Part shown: positions 31,095 to 42,232 of the stretch, in pieces
How positions within the stretch are numbered: the first letter of the stretch is position 1
How the letters are laid out: every line of letters starts with the position of its first letter
Origin: Heterohyrax brucei
Taxonomy: Eukaryota > Chordata > Mammalia > Hyracoidea > Procaviidae
Reading direction: 5' to 3'
Assembly (NCBI GenBank): GCA_028571685.1
Contig: CM053154.1
Location: 10,758,001 to 10,822,000 of the forward strand
Length of the DNA: 64,000 bases
Notes under the pieces: model-generated
The model's database searches: none
The model's input: only the letters and a program-made list of their open reading frames with translations
Told to the model about the DNA's origin: nothing
Program-made: the position numbers and the translations under genes

Positions 31095-31280
31095 CTGGGT
31101 GGTACATATAGTTAATGCACTCACTGCTGATTGAAAGGTAGCATCTCCATGGAGACAGAGTACAAGCATCTCCAGGAGCACATCTCCAGGCCTTTCCCCC
31201 TCAGAGCTACTGAGTGGAGTGTAAGCATCACCCTTTCCATTAACAGTTGAGTGGCTAACCATTGCATCACAGGTCTCCTT
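31095..31280. mobile_element. Two AfroSINE-like fragments head to head
   Basis: A plus-strand head (GCACCTGGGTGGTACATATA, about 31095-31140) is followed by a minus-strand body and head (CCAGGCCTTTCCCCCTCAG to ATCACAGGTCTCC, about 31190-31280). Both are decayed. Confidence 0.55.
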
Positions 31281-32234
31281 AGCTGTCCTAGAAAGCCATT
31301 TTTTTGCAACAGTGTGATTGGAAGAATAAAGGTCTGGTGAGCAACCACCTGAAAATCAGCCGTGGCAAGCTCTCTGGCATGTAGTTCTGTGCATCACACA
31401 TGGGGTTGACCTCAAAGTGTGCAGTAGCCAGGAAAAGCGATCTGACTTCTCTGTGGCTGTGGTCACAGTCACACTTTCCAGTGATGCTCTTTACAGGCGT
31501 GGTTTTACTTTCCTTGGGATGGCACTAACTTGGTGCTCAGGATTTGCTGGGGCTCAGATGCCATCCAGTTCCTGGACCTATCTGCATGACCAGCCCTGCC
31601 CTAGAAGCTTGGTCCTTGGGGCCTGGCTGTTCCTTCCAGAGTGGCTGTGGATCCAGGCCTCCTCAGAGCTTCCACTGGGAAAAAACACTATTCTGGGCTC
31701 CTCTCAGAGACAACCCAGCTCAGAAACAGCTATCTCTGTAGAGGAAGAAGGACCCCTCCTACCTCCTGCCTCTTTCTGGAGTCAAAAAGTCAGCCCTGTT
31801 CTGGGAGATTTTCCAATTACACCTGAATTGTATTGTGAGTCTTTCAGAGGGGTTGTGGTCAGCTGGATTGGGGCCCTCCCTGGACGGAGGGACTGTTTCT
31901 TCCCCAGGCTTCTGGTACACGGAGTAGCCTGGGGGCCTGAAGACAGGCAGCTTTCAGCTTGCACCTCCAGCACAGTTCTGGCTGCCTTAGTCCCACTTCT
32001 TGCTTCACTTCCAGATGTATGTCTCAGTTCACCTGCTCGTCTTGGGCTGGCACCAGCCACAGGGAAGGAGGAGGTTACCAGAAGCTTCCATCACATCCAG
32101 CTGAGCCCACCTTGCTCTGTCCCACCCTTGGGCTGATGGAAAACATATTTGGGGTGCAAGGCTGGCTGTGTTCCCCACCGGAGCAGGGCACTGCCATCAC
32201 TGGCCCTGGCTGCCTTCTGTGTCTCGCCAGGACC
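31281..32234. other. Repeat-free block with the longest open frame of the window
   Basis: A plus-strand frame is open from 31417 to 32136 (239 codons). It opens at GTG, and the first in-frame ATG comes later, at MALTWCSGFAG. The protein would be rich in serine, proline and leucine, with no domain, signal peptide or repeat I recognise. It may simply reflect low stop frequency in GC-rich DNA. No splice structure or promoter supports it. Confidence 0.4.
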
Positions 32235-32420
32235 AGCTGCCATGGAGTGGACTGAGCCTCGTGGTGACTTCCTGTGTGTCAGAGCAGACATGTGCTCTGT
32301 GGAGATTTCAGGGCTGATTTTTCAGTAGATCATCAGAATTTCTTCTGAGGTTCCTCTGGGTAGATTCAAACCTTCAAACTTTTGGTTAGCTGAGTATCAG
32401 ATCCATTTGCAGCATCCAGA
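32235..32420 (-). mobile_element. AfroSINE-like SINE
   Basis: Minus strand. TTCCTGTGTGTCAGAGCAG, TTTCAGGGCTGATTTTTCAG and a head with CTGGGTAGATTCAAACCTTC. Confidence 0.8.
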
Positions 32421-33114
32421 ACCTCTAACTTGAATCAATTTCTAGAGCACTAACTACTGAAAGCTCAGCTTCAAGAAACATGTCACAAGTAAGCAGCCAC
32501 TGCGGGCCACTCAACCCGAGCTGGTACAGGCCCCTTCTGCTCTCAAAGTCATCAAGAGTGTGCAGGTGTGTGTGTGTAGACAGAGAAAGAAATAGGAGAG
32601 GAAGGAAGGAGAAAGAGTGATAAACTCAAGGAAGAAACTATTCCTACAGACCATTTATTTTCTTTCTTACTAATCTGTAGTGAAACCCAGGTGAAATTGT
32701 GCACTGGAGGGTAGTGAGCCACACAAGCAAGCCCGGGTGTGTCTTACGTGTCAGGTATTCCGCCCATCTATCAAGAGGAATGTTTACAGGGGATGAGGCC
32801 AGAGAATTTTTTCCAGGAAGGATACACAGTTGTGCATTGGTGACTAATCTGTCAGGCTGGTAGTACTGGGGAACATATGATGTGTCATTTAGGTGGCTGA
32901 AAGCTTGCTTTCCTGGAATCTTGCTCTGGGAAGCTCTGAGGTAGCTCTGTCTATGCTTGGTGAGTATAGGGTTACAGAAGAGTCAAGGCCTTCTGAGTGT
33001 GCCCCAATGTTCTGCCTCATTCCTTTCCTTACGAACTCTGCGCTGGAACGACACTGACCTACTCCCCTTGCTATGTCCCTCCCTAACCCGTTCCTCCCAA
33101 CCTGCTCGTGCTGT
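32421..33114. other. Unassigned sequence with a TG/purine simple repeat
   Basis: A short TG run with a purine-rich tail sits at about 32562-32625. No gene is recognised. Confidence 0.38.
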
Positions 33115-33300
33115 TCCCTCCTTGGTACACATACTGTTTTATGACATTGGTTGTCAACCCCATAACAGGTCAATACTCTCCCTTCTCAGCCTTGTTCCCT
33201 ATTACCAGTTTTGCTGTCCCCTCCTGCCTTCTAGTCCTCGCCCCTGGGCTGGCGTGCCCCTTAAGTCTCATTTTCTCCCATCGCATGTCCTTCCCCCATC
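33115..33300 (-). mobile_element. L1 3' UTR fragment
   Basis: CATACTGTTTTATGACATTG, CTCTCCCTTCTCAGCC, TCCTGCCTTCTAGTCCTCG and CCCTGGGCTGGCGTGCCCC match the start of the reversed L1 tail seen at 29856. Confidence 0.75.
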
Positions 33301-33921
33301 TCTGGCGGTTCACGTGGTACCACGCTTCAAATCCCAGGCACATACCACTGCCTTCTCCAAGCTGGCTCCTGCTTTCCTTTGGGAGTGAGCCGACCTAAAT
33401 GGAAAATGGGCAGGCAGCCAATAAAACACCACAGACATGGAAAACCAAAGCAGGTCCTGCTAATCATTTACACAGAGTCCATTCTCTCCTTCTGCTTAGC
33501 TAAAAATTTCCTAACTGTTCTGCCAGTTCCCTGACTCTCTTGCAGCTAGGGAATGTCATGCGACCCTTTCTTACTAATAAGAGCTCAGCATAAGACTGGC
33601 TGGGGCTTTCTTTGGGCAAATTGTTTAAATGAGAACAGAATTACAGTGAGACAAGATGTATGATGAAAATCACATCTCAAAGATGGCTGAAAGAATTGCT
33701 AGGACGAGCCAGTTTCTCTAAGGATGCTGGGTGGTAACCTCCTCACTGTCAGCTGGCTTTGTAGGATGGATCTAGGTTTTGTGAAGCATCAAGAGTTTAC
33801 AGTTTGGGGGCACCTTTGAGAAAAAGAATACACAATATGAAATAAAGGGGCTAATTCTTGGGAGGTTTGAGCTGAAGTTGAACTGGACCTCTGGGAGGAC
33901 TTCTACCCCTGTACACCTTTC
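33301..33921. other. Unassigned sequence
   Basis: No gene or named repeat is recognised. Confidence 0.35.
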
Positions 33922-34090
33922 TTGTTGGTGTCAGGTGCCACTGAGTGGATTTTGACTCATAACAACTCCGTGTGATGGAGGAGAACTGCTGCACAGGTCT
34001 TCCAGGCTGTGATCTTTATGGAAACAGATTGCCCGGTCCTTCCCCTATGAAGCCTCTGCCTAGATTTGAACTGCCAACCTTTCAATTTGT
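33922..34090 (-). mobile_element. AfroSINE-like SINE
   Basis: Minus strand. GGTGTCAGGTGCCACTGAG, GGATTTTGACTCATAACAAC, GAGGAGAACTGCTGCAC and AACTGCCAACCTTTCAATTT. The outermost head is missing. Confidence 0.82.
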
Positions 34091-34369
34091 GAAAAAGGAA
34101 ACATTTATTCCATTTTCAGGGTCCTGTTGCTCTTAGTTAAACACAAGTCCTAACCAATTTTCAGATGTGTTAGCAGTTGCATTCACCAAGCTCTGGCTGT
34201 CAAATCAGCTTAGAACAAGGCTCTAAACCTTGCCTGTAGGTTAGTGTTGCTGCCCAGGCCCCACTCCCACTCCACCTCTAATTCTGACCTACGATCTGGG
34301 ACAGAGTCAGATGCGAGGATTTTTAAAATACCTTGTGGTATTCTAATGTGCAACCAGGGGTCAAGAACA

Positions 34370-34640
34370 CCAACTTACATTCCCAAGGTTCATCTTCAGC
34401 CAAAGAATGTACAGGTCCATAAAACAAAATGAGACTAAAGGGGCATGCCAGACCAAGGGCAAGGACTGGAAGGCAGGAGGGACAGGAAAGCTGGTAATGG
34501 GGATCCCAAAGTCAAGAAGGGAGAGTTGCTGACATGTCGTAGGGTAGTTAACCAGTGTCACAAAACAAAATGTGTACTGACTGTTAGCTAGTTCTGTAAA
34601 CCTTCATCTAAAGTTCAATAAAAAAATTAAAAAGAACCAT
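34370..34640 (+). mobile_element. L1 3' UTR fragment
   Basis: TTCATCTTCAGCCAAAGAAT, AAGGCAGGAGGGACAGGAAA, then GTCAAGAAGGGAGAGTTGC and an end TAAACCTTCATCTAAAG with a following AATAAAA signal. It is the same tail as 29856-30785 on the opposite strand. Confidence 0.8.
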
Positions 34641-35099
34641 TGACTTACAGGGTTCAAGAAAGGGTAAGTTCAAACGGACTTGGAAGAATGAATAGGAGTC
34701 CAACAGACAAGCTGGGGAAGGTGTTCAGGCAGGGTAACCAGCCCAACCATGACGGCGCCACAGTGCCTGTGAGCCCAGATCAGAGGACCCTGGGCATGGG
34801 GACTGGTGCTGGGGACAGAGAAGTGGTCCTGGCCAGGTCACCAGGGTCTCATACATTATTTGAGGAGATTTCCCTAGACCTCAAGGAGCCCATAAAGCCT
34901 GTCATGGGGGACCAGAAGTATACTTTAGAAAAATGATGGCTGATGCTGCCTTCCTAGTTAGAGTCACTGTATGCGTACCGTGTCAGCTCCAGTGTGGTGC
35001 TGAACTTTAATGGACCTGGCACCGGCCTTCATGATGGGCTGTCCCTGTGCTGGGCTCTTAGGGAGGAGGATAATCATGGGCTGAAAGTAGCTGCTTTTC
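34641..35099. other. Unassigned sequence
   Basis: No gene or named repeat is recognised. Confidence 0.35.
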
Positions 35100-35400
35100 T
35101 CAGGGCTTTGCACGTGCTCTCCTCTTTCTGAATGCCTTTCCTGCCAGAACTCCAGTCAAACTCCTATGCTGCTTTCAACACCCAGCTCCAATCACCTGCT
35201 CCAGGCAGCCTCTCTGGTGCTGGGACCTACTGAATCACTCTACACTGGGGCACTTTCCCCACATCCCAGTGTTTACTTTCACGCCCCTCCTCAGCAGTGG
35301 GTGAGCCTGTCGAGAACACAGACCCTGTTACCTCCTGTATTCGTTTAAAGGTGCCTATGGATCAATTCCTGCCTGCCAGACACTACAGATTTCAGGGGTG
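35100..35400 (+). mobile_element. L2 LINE fragment
   Basis: GCACGTGCTCTCCTCTTTCT, GAATGCCTTTCCTGCC, CAGGCAGCCTCTCTGG and CACAGACCCTGTTACC follow the usual L2 3' order. It is old and gapped. Confidence 0.6.
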
Positions 35401-35524
35401 AGCATAGCTGATGGTGCATGGATATCGGCTGAATGAATGGGGCAGGAAGAAAGCAGAGGGAACAGCTTTGTATGATGTCAGCTTGCAAATATTAGTTGAC
35501 TGGACAGCCAGGCAGCTATTTGTA

Positions 35525-35625
35525 TGGTGTGAAGTCAGCTAAACCACTCACCACTCTCCAAGCTGTAGCCCCTCTATGAAATGAGAATAATAGCTATATT
35601 CATAAATTACTTCAAGGAAAAAAAA
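35525..35625 (+). mobile_element. MIR SINE fragment
   Basis: TCCAAGCTGTAGCCCCTCTA and ATGAAATGAGAATAATAGC correspond to the 'TCATCTGTAAAATGGGGATAATA-like' part of MIR. Confidence 0.5.
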
Positions 35626-35714
35626 TCACTAACTTAACTATATTCTCTCTGAATTTAGATTCTTTCCTTTGGGTGAGGGGATCAGAATCTATGACTTTGG
35701 ATGATGATTTATCA

Positions 35715-35765
35715 GACTGTGTCGCTATGAGTTGGACACGACTCGATGGCAGTGGATTTGCCTTT
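35715..35765 (+). mobile_element. AfroSINE-like tail
   Basis: GTGTCGCTATGAGTTGGAC, then ACTCGATGGCAGTGGATTTG. Only the 3' end is present. Confidence 0.78.
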
Positions 35766-35779
35766 TTGTGTCTCTTATC

Positions 35780-36004
35780 CAAGGGGCCCTGGGGGTACAG
35801 TGATTAAGCACTTGGCTGCTATCCAAAAGATCAGTGAGTTGGACCCACTGATGATTCTGCGGCAGAAAGATGTGGCAGTCCGCTTCCATAAATAATATGG
35901 TCCTGAAAACCCTATGGGGTAGTTCTATTCTGTCCTATAGGGTTTCTATAAAGTTCCTATGGGGTGCTGTCATTTGGAACAGATTTGATGTCAGTGGATT
36001 TTGG
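35780..36004 (+). mobile_element. AfroSINE-like SINE with an internal duplication
   Basis: Plus strand and full-length type. Head GGGCCCTGGGGGTACAGTG, middle GATGTGGCAGTCCGCTTCC, body AAACCCTATGGGGTAGTTC. After GGGTTTCTATAAAG a second CCTATGGGG follows before the tail, so the 3' part is locally duplicated. Confidence 0.85.
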
Positions 36005-36918
36005 GATGATCTCTTAGCCTGGACAACCTTGCTGGCTTCACGCACGCTTAAGTATCTGGCTGGGTAGATGTGGATGAGTGGAATTTCCAGTTCACCCATG
36101 TCCCCAGTACAGCCGACTGTTGCTGTCTCCCCTACTGGCTCCTGTTCTTGTAATGGCACTTAGTAGGTTAAAGCTTAATTCCTATTCTCAGGCCCTGATC
36201 ATTCTTATCACAGCAACCAGTGTGTTATAAGGATGGAGAAGGAAGGAGTCCCAGAGGCCGGCTAGCTGAGACCAGGAGAGGCAGGCAGTCTTCGCGTCCT
36301 CACAAGAACGCTGTTCTTTAAGCCCTATCCTATTAGTGTCCCCCAGAACTTAATGCCCTGAGCTGGTTTCTGCTCTGGGACTGGGACCCTAGCGTAAGCA
36401 GATAACAGAGCAGGAGCAAGAGGACCAGGCTTTAGGAGGCAGGGCTCGGCTTCCTTCTGAGAGAACAGCAGGTGTGCCAAGGCAGAGTTATCCTTTCAAG
36501 AAACCATCTCCCCGGCAGAAAGCCTGCTGCAGAGGGGCGTGGATGTCATAGCAAGCAATTCTCCATATTAGTAGATGTTTCTTTGAGTCTAGGCACCAGG
36601 CACAGGTACAAGTTTTCAATAAATAGCTTAACGACCTCGATGTTGGGTGTTTGCTGATTTAGGCTGGCCAAAGCCATCAGGGCCAGTGGAAAGTGAAGCA
36701 GGCCGAAGGCAACCCATCTGCAACGGGCCTTCCCCTGGGGCTGAGAGAGGGGGCAGTGTTTGGGGACCCTTTCCTCGGAAGGTGCATAACTAAATGATCT
36801 GACAAGTTGAAGCAGACAAGTCCCTTCAGAGGTTTCACGCCTTGACTGACATCAAAGCTAAGCAGAAAAGACTACGGTTGGCTATTTCACGGCGGGATGA
36901 GATGTTGCCATGTGTTAG
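36005..36918. other. Unassigned sequence
   Basis: No gene, RNA or named repeat is recognised. Composition is ordinary. Confidence 0.38.
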
Positions 36919-37316
36919 TGTTTTAGTTTCTTTGTGCTATCGTAGCAGAAATATCACAAGCTGGTGGTTGTGAAAAACAGAACTTGAGGAGACTATAAGT
37001 CCAAATTCAGGATTCTAGCTTTAGAGAAAAGTCTCAATCTCTGTCGCTCTGGGGAAGACGTCTTTCAGTTTCTGCAGATCTGGCTCCCTTGGTTCCTGGA
37101 CCATCACCACACAGCACGTATCTTCCCCTGCAGTTCTTGCCAGCTTCTCTGAGTCTAATCTGCTTTTATTAGATCTCAAATGTTAGTGCCTTAAAACACT
37201 GAGATGGCCTCATTAACATAACAAAAAAAATCCTATCCCGCAATGGAATTACGTCCACCGGTATACAGGTTAAGCTTCCAACACACATTCTGGGGAACAC
37301 AAATCAATCCTCAGCA
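36919..37316 (-). mobile_element. Solo LTR, MLT1-like (ERVL-MaLR type), another subfamily
   Basis: A fossil LTR on the minus strand, about 400 bases. It shares the terminal pattern of the other copies (GCAGAAATATCACAAGC at one end, AAATCAATCC at the other), but the middle differs. Its ACAACACACATTCTGGGG-like part recalls mammal-wide MLT1 members. It may be older than the other copies. Confidence 0.68.
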
Positions 37317-38132
37317 GTAAAGACACCCAAAGTTTGGGTGAGGATGGGTAGGAGGGGGCAAAGACTGCTGCCAGTGGGGGCAAGCAGTGACAGTGGACAT
37401 TTAGGTGCTCCAAGGGGATCCAGAAACAAACAGGAGCCCCAGTGCAGAGGGCAAGGGTAGCACCATAAGGTCACGGCTCAGTCCCCAATGACTAGAGGCA
37501 CGGAAGTGCGGCAACGCCATGTATTGGGGGTGCTGCATCATGGGGGACAAAGGTCTTGGGCTTTGGGCAAACTGAAGGTATCACTTCCATTCCTCTCCTC
37601 CTTCTAGTGGCCGGCAGTCTGAAGCTTTGACCCTTTGGTTCTTTCAACAAACGCTCCCAGGGCCTTCTTAGAAGCACGGCTGCTTCAGAGGGCCACAGCC
37701 CTGTGGAAGAGCTGGGGAGCTGGGCCAGGCAGGCACCCTCCTCCACCCTCTCCTCTCCTCCTTCCACCACATCTGTCCGCTTGCTCCTTGAGCCCCCTTC
37801 CAAGTCACAGGCTGATCACACAAACCCTCTGGGGATTCGCCACCCTCATTTCTGGTTTTCAGGTACCTGTACAGTCCGGTGCAAGTACCTTTCCAACTCT
37901 TATTCCACTGTGAGCCTTATCACCTCTTGGCACTCTGGTGACTCTGGGACTCTATCCTCCCAATTGTCCTTGAGCCCCTGATGTGTTTCTGCCGTAGACC
38001 TTCAGTGTTCCTAAATCAAGGTCATATCCCAATCCTACTTTGCCCAATTCCCAAATGCATCCTTTTCCTCTTCCCCGTGGCCTGAGCCTAGCCCTGCAGT
38101 TTGCTGAGTATCTCCGTTGGCTTGACCCAGTG
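37317..38132. other. Unassigned sequence
   Basis: GC-rich, with open frames of about 100 codons on both strands that have no domain. No named repeat is seen. Confidence 0.38.
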
Positions 38133-38320
38133 ACCAGGCCATCGAGCTGGCTCTGGCTCACGGTGAGCCTACATGTCTCAAAGCAGAACTGTGCTCCATA
38201 GTGCTCTCAACAGCTGACTTTCCAGACGCAGATCACCAGGCCTTTTTTCTGAGGCACTTCAAGGTGGTTGTGAATCTTTCAGTTGGCAGCTGAGCACTTA
38301 ATCATCTGCATCACCCAGAT
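38133..38320 (-). mobile_element. AfroSINE-like SINE
   Basis: Minus strand. CCATCGAGCTGGCTCTGGC, GCAGAACTGTGCTCCATAG, ATCACCAGGCCTTTTTTCTG and a head with CATCACCCAGA. Confidence 0.85.
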
Positions 38321-38381
38321 TCAACAGTACTTTCAGTTTCTCTGTCCCACTGAATGCTGAGCCCCCATAGGGACAGGGGTG

Positions 38382-38542
38382 GAAACCCCGGTAGCATAGT
38401 GGTTAAGTGCTATGGCTGCTAACCAAAAGGCTGGCAGTTCGAATCCACCAGGGGCTCCTTGGAAACCCTATGGGGCAGTTCTGCTCTGTCCTATGGGGTC
38501 AGTATGAGTTGGAATTTACTTGACGGCAGTGGGTTTGGTTTT
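38382..38542 (+). mobile_element. AfroSINE-like SINE, little diverged
   Basis: Plus strand. GGAAACCCCGGTAGCATAG, GGCTGGCAGTTCGAATCC, AACCCTATGGGGCAGTTC and GGGTCAGTATGAGTTGGAAT. It is among the best-preserved copies here. Confidence 0.93.
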
Positions 38543-38584
38543 GTGTTTATGGGGGATGGACTGTGTACGAAAACCGTGGTTCTT

Positions 38585-38720
38585 GAACTTGACTGCATCT
38601 TGGAATCCTTTGAGGAGCTTTAAAGTAATACTGATGCCTGAGGTCTAGGCTTGAGGATTCTGATGTGATTTGACCAAGGGCAGGAAGGAGCTGTCAAGAG
38701 CCAGGCAGGTGGAAGTTTTA
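38585..38720. mobile_element. MER5-like hAT transposon fossil
   Basis: GTGGTTCTTGAACTTGACTG, then CATCTTGGAATCCTTTGAGG and CTGATGCCTGAGGTCTAGGC have the order of the MER5A-type non-autonomous hAT element. Confidence 0.6.
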
Positions 38721-38794
38721 GTAACTTCTTCTTGCTTCTTATGTGCAGCAAAGTTTTGAGGACTTTATTTGTATCCACAGTGGAACCTCAAAGA

Positions 38795-38951
38795 AACCCC
38801 AAACCCTGCTTCTGAGTGGATTCCAATTCACAGCAACCCTATGGCAGAGCAGAACTGCCTCGTAGGGTTTTAGAGGAGCAGCTGGTGGCATGGAATGGCC
38901 AACACATCCTTAGAAGCTGAGCTCTTAACCACTGCGCTACCAGGGCCCTGT
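38795..38951 (-). mobile_element. AfroSINE-like SINE
   Basis: Minus strand. CCCAAACCCTGCTTCTGAG, CAACCCTATGGCAGAGC, GGGTTTTAGAGGAGCAGC and CACTGCGCTACCAGGGCCC. Confidence 0.88.
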
Positions 38952-39064
38952 ACCTCAGGTACTGATTGAATGAACTCATTGAAACTTGGAGGTGGCGGGG
39001 TGAAAAGTTGACCAGCCAGCCCGATCAATGGTACAGTGTGTAAGCCACAGGTAGGAACCGTGTA

Positions 39065-39801
39065 CAAGGTCCAACCGGTCCACGCACTTCATTGTCCAAG
39101 CGCTACATACCTTACTGCTAGAGATCACTATGGTCACCTTTGGAGTACTCTCCTTTGGAAGCTATGCACCCATGCCAATGCCTAGTCTGCCCTTTAAAGC
39201 AATTTTGAAACTCTTTGTGGAATGGCCATTGTGGACGGTGGCATGGTGATAAGTTTAGGAACTTAATTGTCTAGTTGTCCATGGGGCAGTTCTTAGCAGT
39301 GAACAAATAACTGTATTGGAACACCCTCCTTACTCACTTGATCTGGCCCTGGATGATGTTTTTCTTTTCTTGAAGATAAAAGAAATGTTGAAAGGAAGAC
39401 ATTTGGATGACATTGAGGACATCAAGAGTAATATGACTGCAGTGCTGATGGCCATTCCAGAAAAAACAAACCAAACCAAACCCAGTGCCATTGAGTCAAT
39501 TCTGACTCATGGTGATCCTATAGAACAGAGGAGAACTGCCCCATAGTTTCCAAGGAGTGCCTGGTGGATTCGAACTGCAGGCCTTTTAAAAAGGTTAGGA
39601 ACTATAGCGTTTAATCACCACGCCACTAGGGTTTCCGTTCCAGGAGAAGTTCCAAAACTGCTTTTAAGGGTGGAGTAGGCACTGACATCAGTGCGTAGTT
39701 ACCCAACGGACGTACTTCAATGGTGACCCTAGTGATATTCAGTAATGAAGTAAGTAGCACTTTTTCTAGGATGAGTTTGCAAACTTAGTTGGCAGGACTT
39801 A
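39065..39801 (+). mobile_element. Rearranged palindromic mariner derivative, copy 3, with a SINE inside
   Basis: The same structure as 25414-25966 but in the opposite orientation. A short reversed 3' arm (39065 to about 39212) is followed by the terminal-repeat-like segment (about 39243-39280) and then the long forward arm, which encodes YSLDLALDDVFLFLKIKE and GRHLDDIEDIKSNMT. Removing the SINE (39464-39636) leaves about 560 bases, close to the 553 of copy 2. TA borders are at 39063-39064 and 39802-39803. Confidence 0.84.
39464..39636 (-). mobile_element. AfroSINE-like SINE inserted in the mariner derivative
   Basis: Minus strand. CAAACCCAGTGCCATTGAG, GGTGATCCTATAGAACAG and head CGCCACTAGGGTTTCC. 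The string TTCCAG stands on both sides, a likely target duplication. The SINE is younger than this mariner copy. Confidence 0.9.
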
Positions 39802-39814
39802 TACATCTTATACC

Positions 39815-40095
39815 TCTCCAATTTTCTAGTCACTGAATTTAAGAAGATAAAAATAAATAGGTGAAATGAATTTTTCTATATTTTATTTGGTCCAAGGTAT
39901 GTCAATATTATCATTTCAACATGCAGTCAATATAAAAACTATTCCCGAGCTATTTGGCATCTTTTTATCTGTACTGATTTTGGAATCTAGTATGCACTTC
40001 CCTCTCATGGCACATCTCAATTTGGGTGAGCTGTATTTCACACACTCAGTGGCCACCTGTGGCTTGTGGCCACCACAGTGGACAGACAAGTCCTA
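39815..40095. mobile_element. Charlie-like hAT transposon fossil
   Basis: ATATTATCATTTCAACATGC, AGTCAATATAAAAACTATTC, GGCACATCTCAATTTGG and CAGTGGCCACCTGTGGC are typical of a common mammalian hAT-Charlie element. I am unsure which member. Confidence 0.6.
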
Positions 40096-41039
40096 GGTCA
40101 CCAGTAGGTTGAGCCAGGCTGGGCCAGCAGGCTTGCCAAAGAAAAGAAGCAGGATGGTTTCTACAGCTTTGGAGGGAGGGATTAAACCATCTCAGCCCTG
40201 TGCACTGCCTCCCTTTCTAGTTAAGTGAGACCATCTCCTGATCGTCTCCACCCCCAGCCCCATCTGGGTCCCACATCCAAAACAAATTTCCTCCCAGCAC
40301 AGCTTCCTGCTGCCTGGCTTACCAGCACCCAGCTGCGGACCTGCTGCAGCTTCCTGTCCTGGTTCTCATTGAGCACTGGCCGCCAGCTCCAGCGGAGGGC
40401 TGGGGAGGCTGGCCTGGAACTGGGGGGACCTGCAGGGAGTCAAGGTGTATTTTCCCTCTCTGACTCTCTTGCTCTGTGTCTGGATCGGCCCGCTAAGCCA
40501 ACGGCCCCTGCCCTGGCCCATGACCCTCTTTAACTCTCACAAAGCCCCCTAAGTAGGTTTCCAGGTAACAATCACCCAGCTCTTTGCCAGGCTGTACAGG
40601 AACAACCCCTGGTGGGGGTATTTGGATGTCAAAATGTGCAAAGTGAGCAAGGACAGGGCCATTATGACACCTTGCCCCACCAGTCCCAGCCATCAGCCAC
40701 AAGGCTGGCCCCTTTGATGTCACTGCAGAAGACTCGGCTGGCTCTCCCGGCCTGCTGATACAGAATTTCCGAAAATGCCTCCCCAATTGCACACTGTCAC
40801 AGTGCTCTTGATGATTATCTTTTATTTCCAAAGGCAATTAATCTCCCTTGTCGACTATCTTTTTTTAATGCCTGTGGCTGGTTTCCAGTCTTTGTTGCTG
40901 TTTCGGATCTGTGAATTGTGTTTTAGCGCACGTGGTAGATGGGCTTTTATGCTCTTCAGTTTTTGCTGAAAGCTGGGACACCAGAGTTGGAAGATGAGAA
41001 ATGGCTAAAAGAAGAAGTGCTGTAATTCTTGCGTCTCCA
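40096..41039. other. Repeat-poor sequence with a candidate conserved element
   Basis: No repeat family is seen. About 40775-41000 is AT-rich with ATTGCACACTGTCACAGTGC, a GGCAATTAATCTCCC homeodomain-like site and GCGCACGTGG. Its texture suggests conserved non-coding DNA, but nothing here proves it. Confidence 0.35.
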
Positions 41040-42074
41040 GCAGGAGGTTTCACTTGGAAATGCGGGGAGAGCAATTGTACCTGACCCAGTTCCCTGGCGT
41101 TACAGAGTGGGTCAAGCTGATTGGCTCTGCTGCCCCATCGGTCAAAGATTTATGGAGCAGCGACTTGTCCAGGGCACAGGACAGGTCCTGGGGGTGGTGT
41201 CAGAGGGGCAGATAATACTGTCCCTGGACTTGAGTGAGAAAAGGAGATGCAGCGTGCAGGCAGAGAGAAGAAGTGTGCCAGGTCGTTTACGCTAAGGGGA
41301 GGTTCAGAAGAGCCATGCTTACACAACCTTAAGTACTCTGAGAGGAGGGTAATCAGGGAAGGTTTCCCAGAAGTGGTGGGTGCCCGAGTTGAACAGCAAG
41401 GTGGCATTGTCATAGACACAGCAGGCAGGGAGGACACAGAGCCACCCTGGTTAGAGGACTAGGCAAAGACAGCATCATGACGATCCTAGCAGGCTGGAAG
41501 CTGCTCTGTTACACAGCAACACCACTGATTGCAGCAGTCAAGAAACTTAGATCTTTCCAGCTCTGTGGCTGGTGTCCTTGGCTGACCTTGGCCAGTCTCA
41601 AACACTCAAGGACCCTCCAAGGCCTTACAGGGGTGCCCAACAGGGAAGCAGAGATGGGCGCTCTACTGAAGATGAGTTGTCTGGGAGTTCGGAGCAGCCT
41701 GGATTGCAGGGGTGAGGAGGAGCAAGAGGGTAGTCATTTAGGGGTCAAAACAAGAGGCTAGGGGGATATAACTGTGGGATAGGCACGAAGGGTGATATTA
41801 GATATCGGTGACATCTCAGAGGGGATGGATAAGATCTGGTGGCTAATGAACGGAGGACTGAGGATCCAGAGAGTTTCCAAGATGGTCCCAAGCCTTGAGG
41901 CTGGGAGAACATGGCACTTCTAACTTAGTTAATTTCTTCCTCCAGCTCTGGGGTCAAACTCCAACCTCACTTTCTCCACGCAGCTTGACCTACTATGTGA
42001 GTCAAGTCTTCCAAGAAGCTCTCACAGAGATGGAATTTACTGTCAAGGGATTCACTAGAAGCAGCTCCGAACCT
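41040..42074. other. Unassigned sequence with L2-like patches
   Basis: About 41340-41480 (AATCAGGGAAGGTTTCCCAG) and parts of 41640-41900 look like old L2 sequence. No gene is recognised. Confidence 0.4.
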
Positions 42075-42232
42075 CAAATAACAAATCCGTTGTTACTGAG
42101 TCTTTTCTGACTCGTAACGGCCCTATAGGACAGAGGAGAGCTGCCCTATTGGGCTTCCAAGGAGGGACGGTGGATTTAAACTGCTGACCCTTTTTGGTTA
42201 GCAGCTGAGCTTTTAACCACTGCACCACCAGT
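42075..42232 (-). mobile_element. AfroSINE-like SINE
   Basis: Minus strand. TTGTTACTGAGTCTTTTCTG, CGGCCCTATAGGACAGAG, GGGCTTCCAAGGAGGGAC and CACTGCACCACCAG. Confidence 0.9.
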
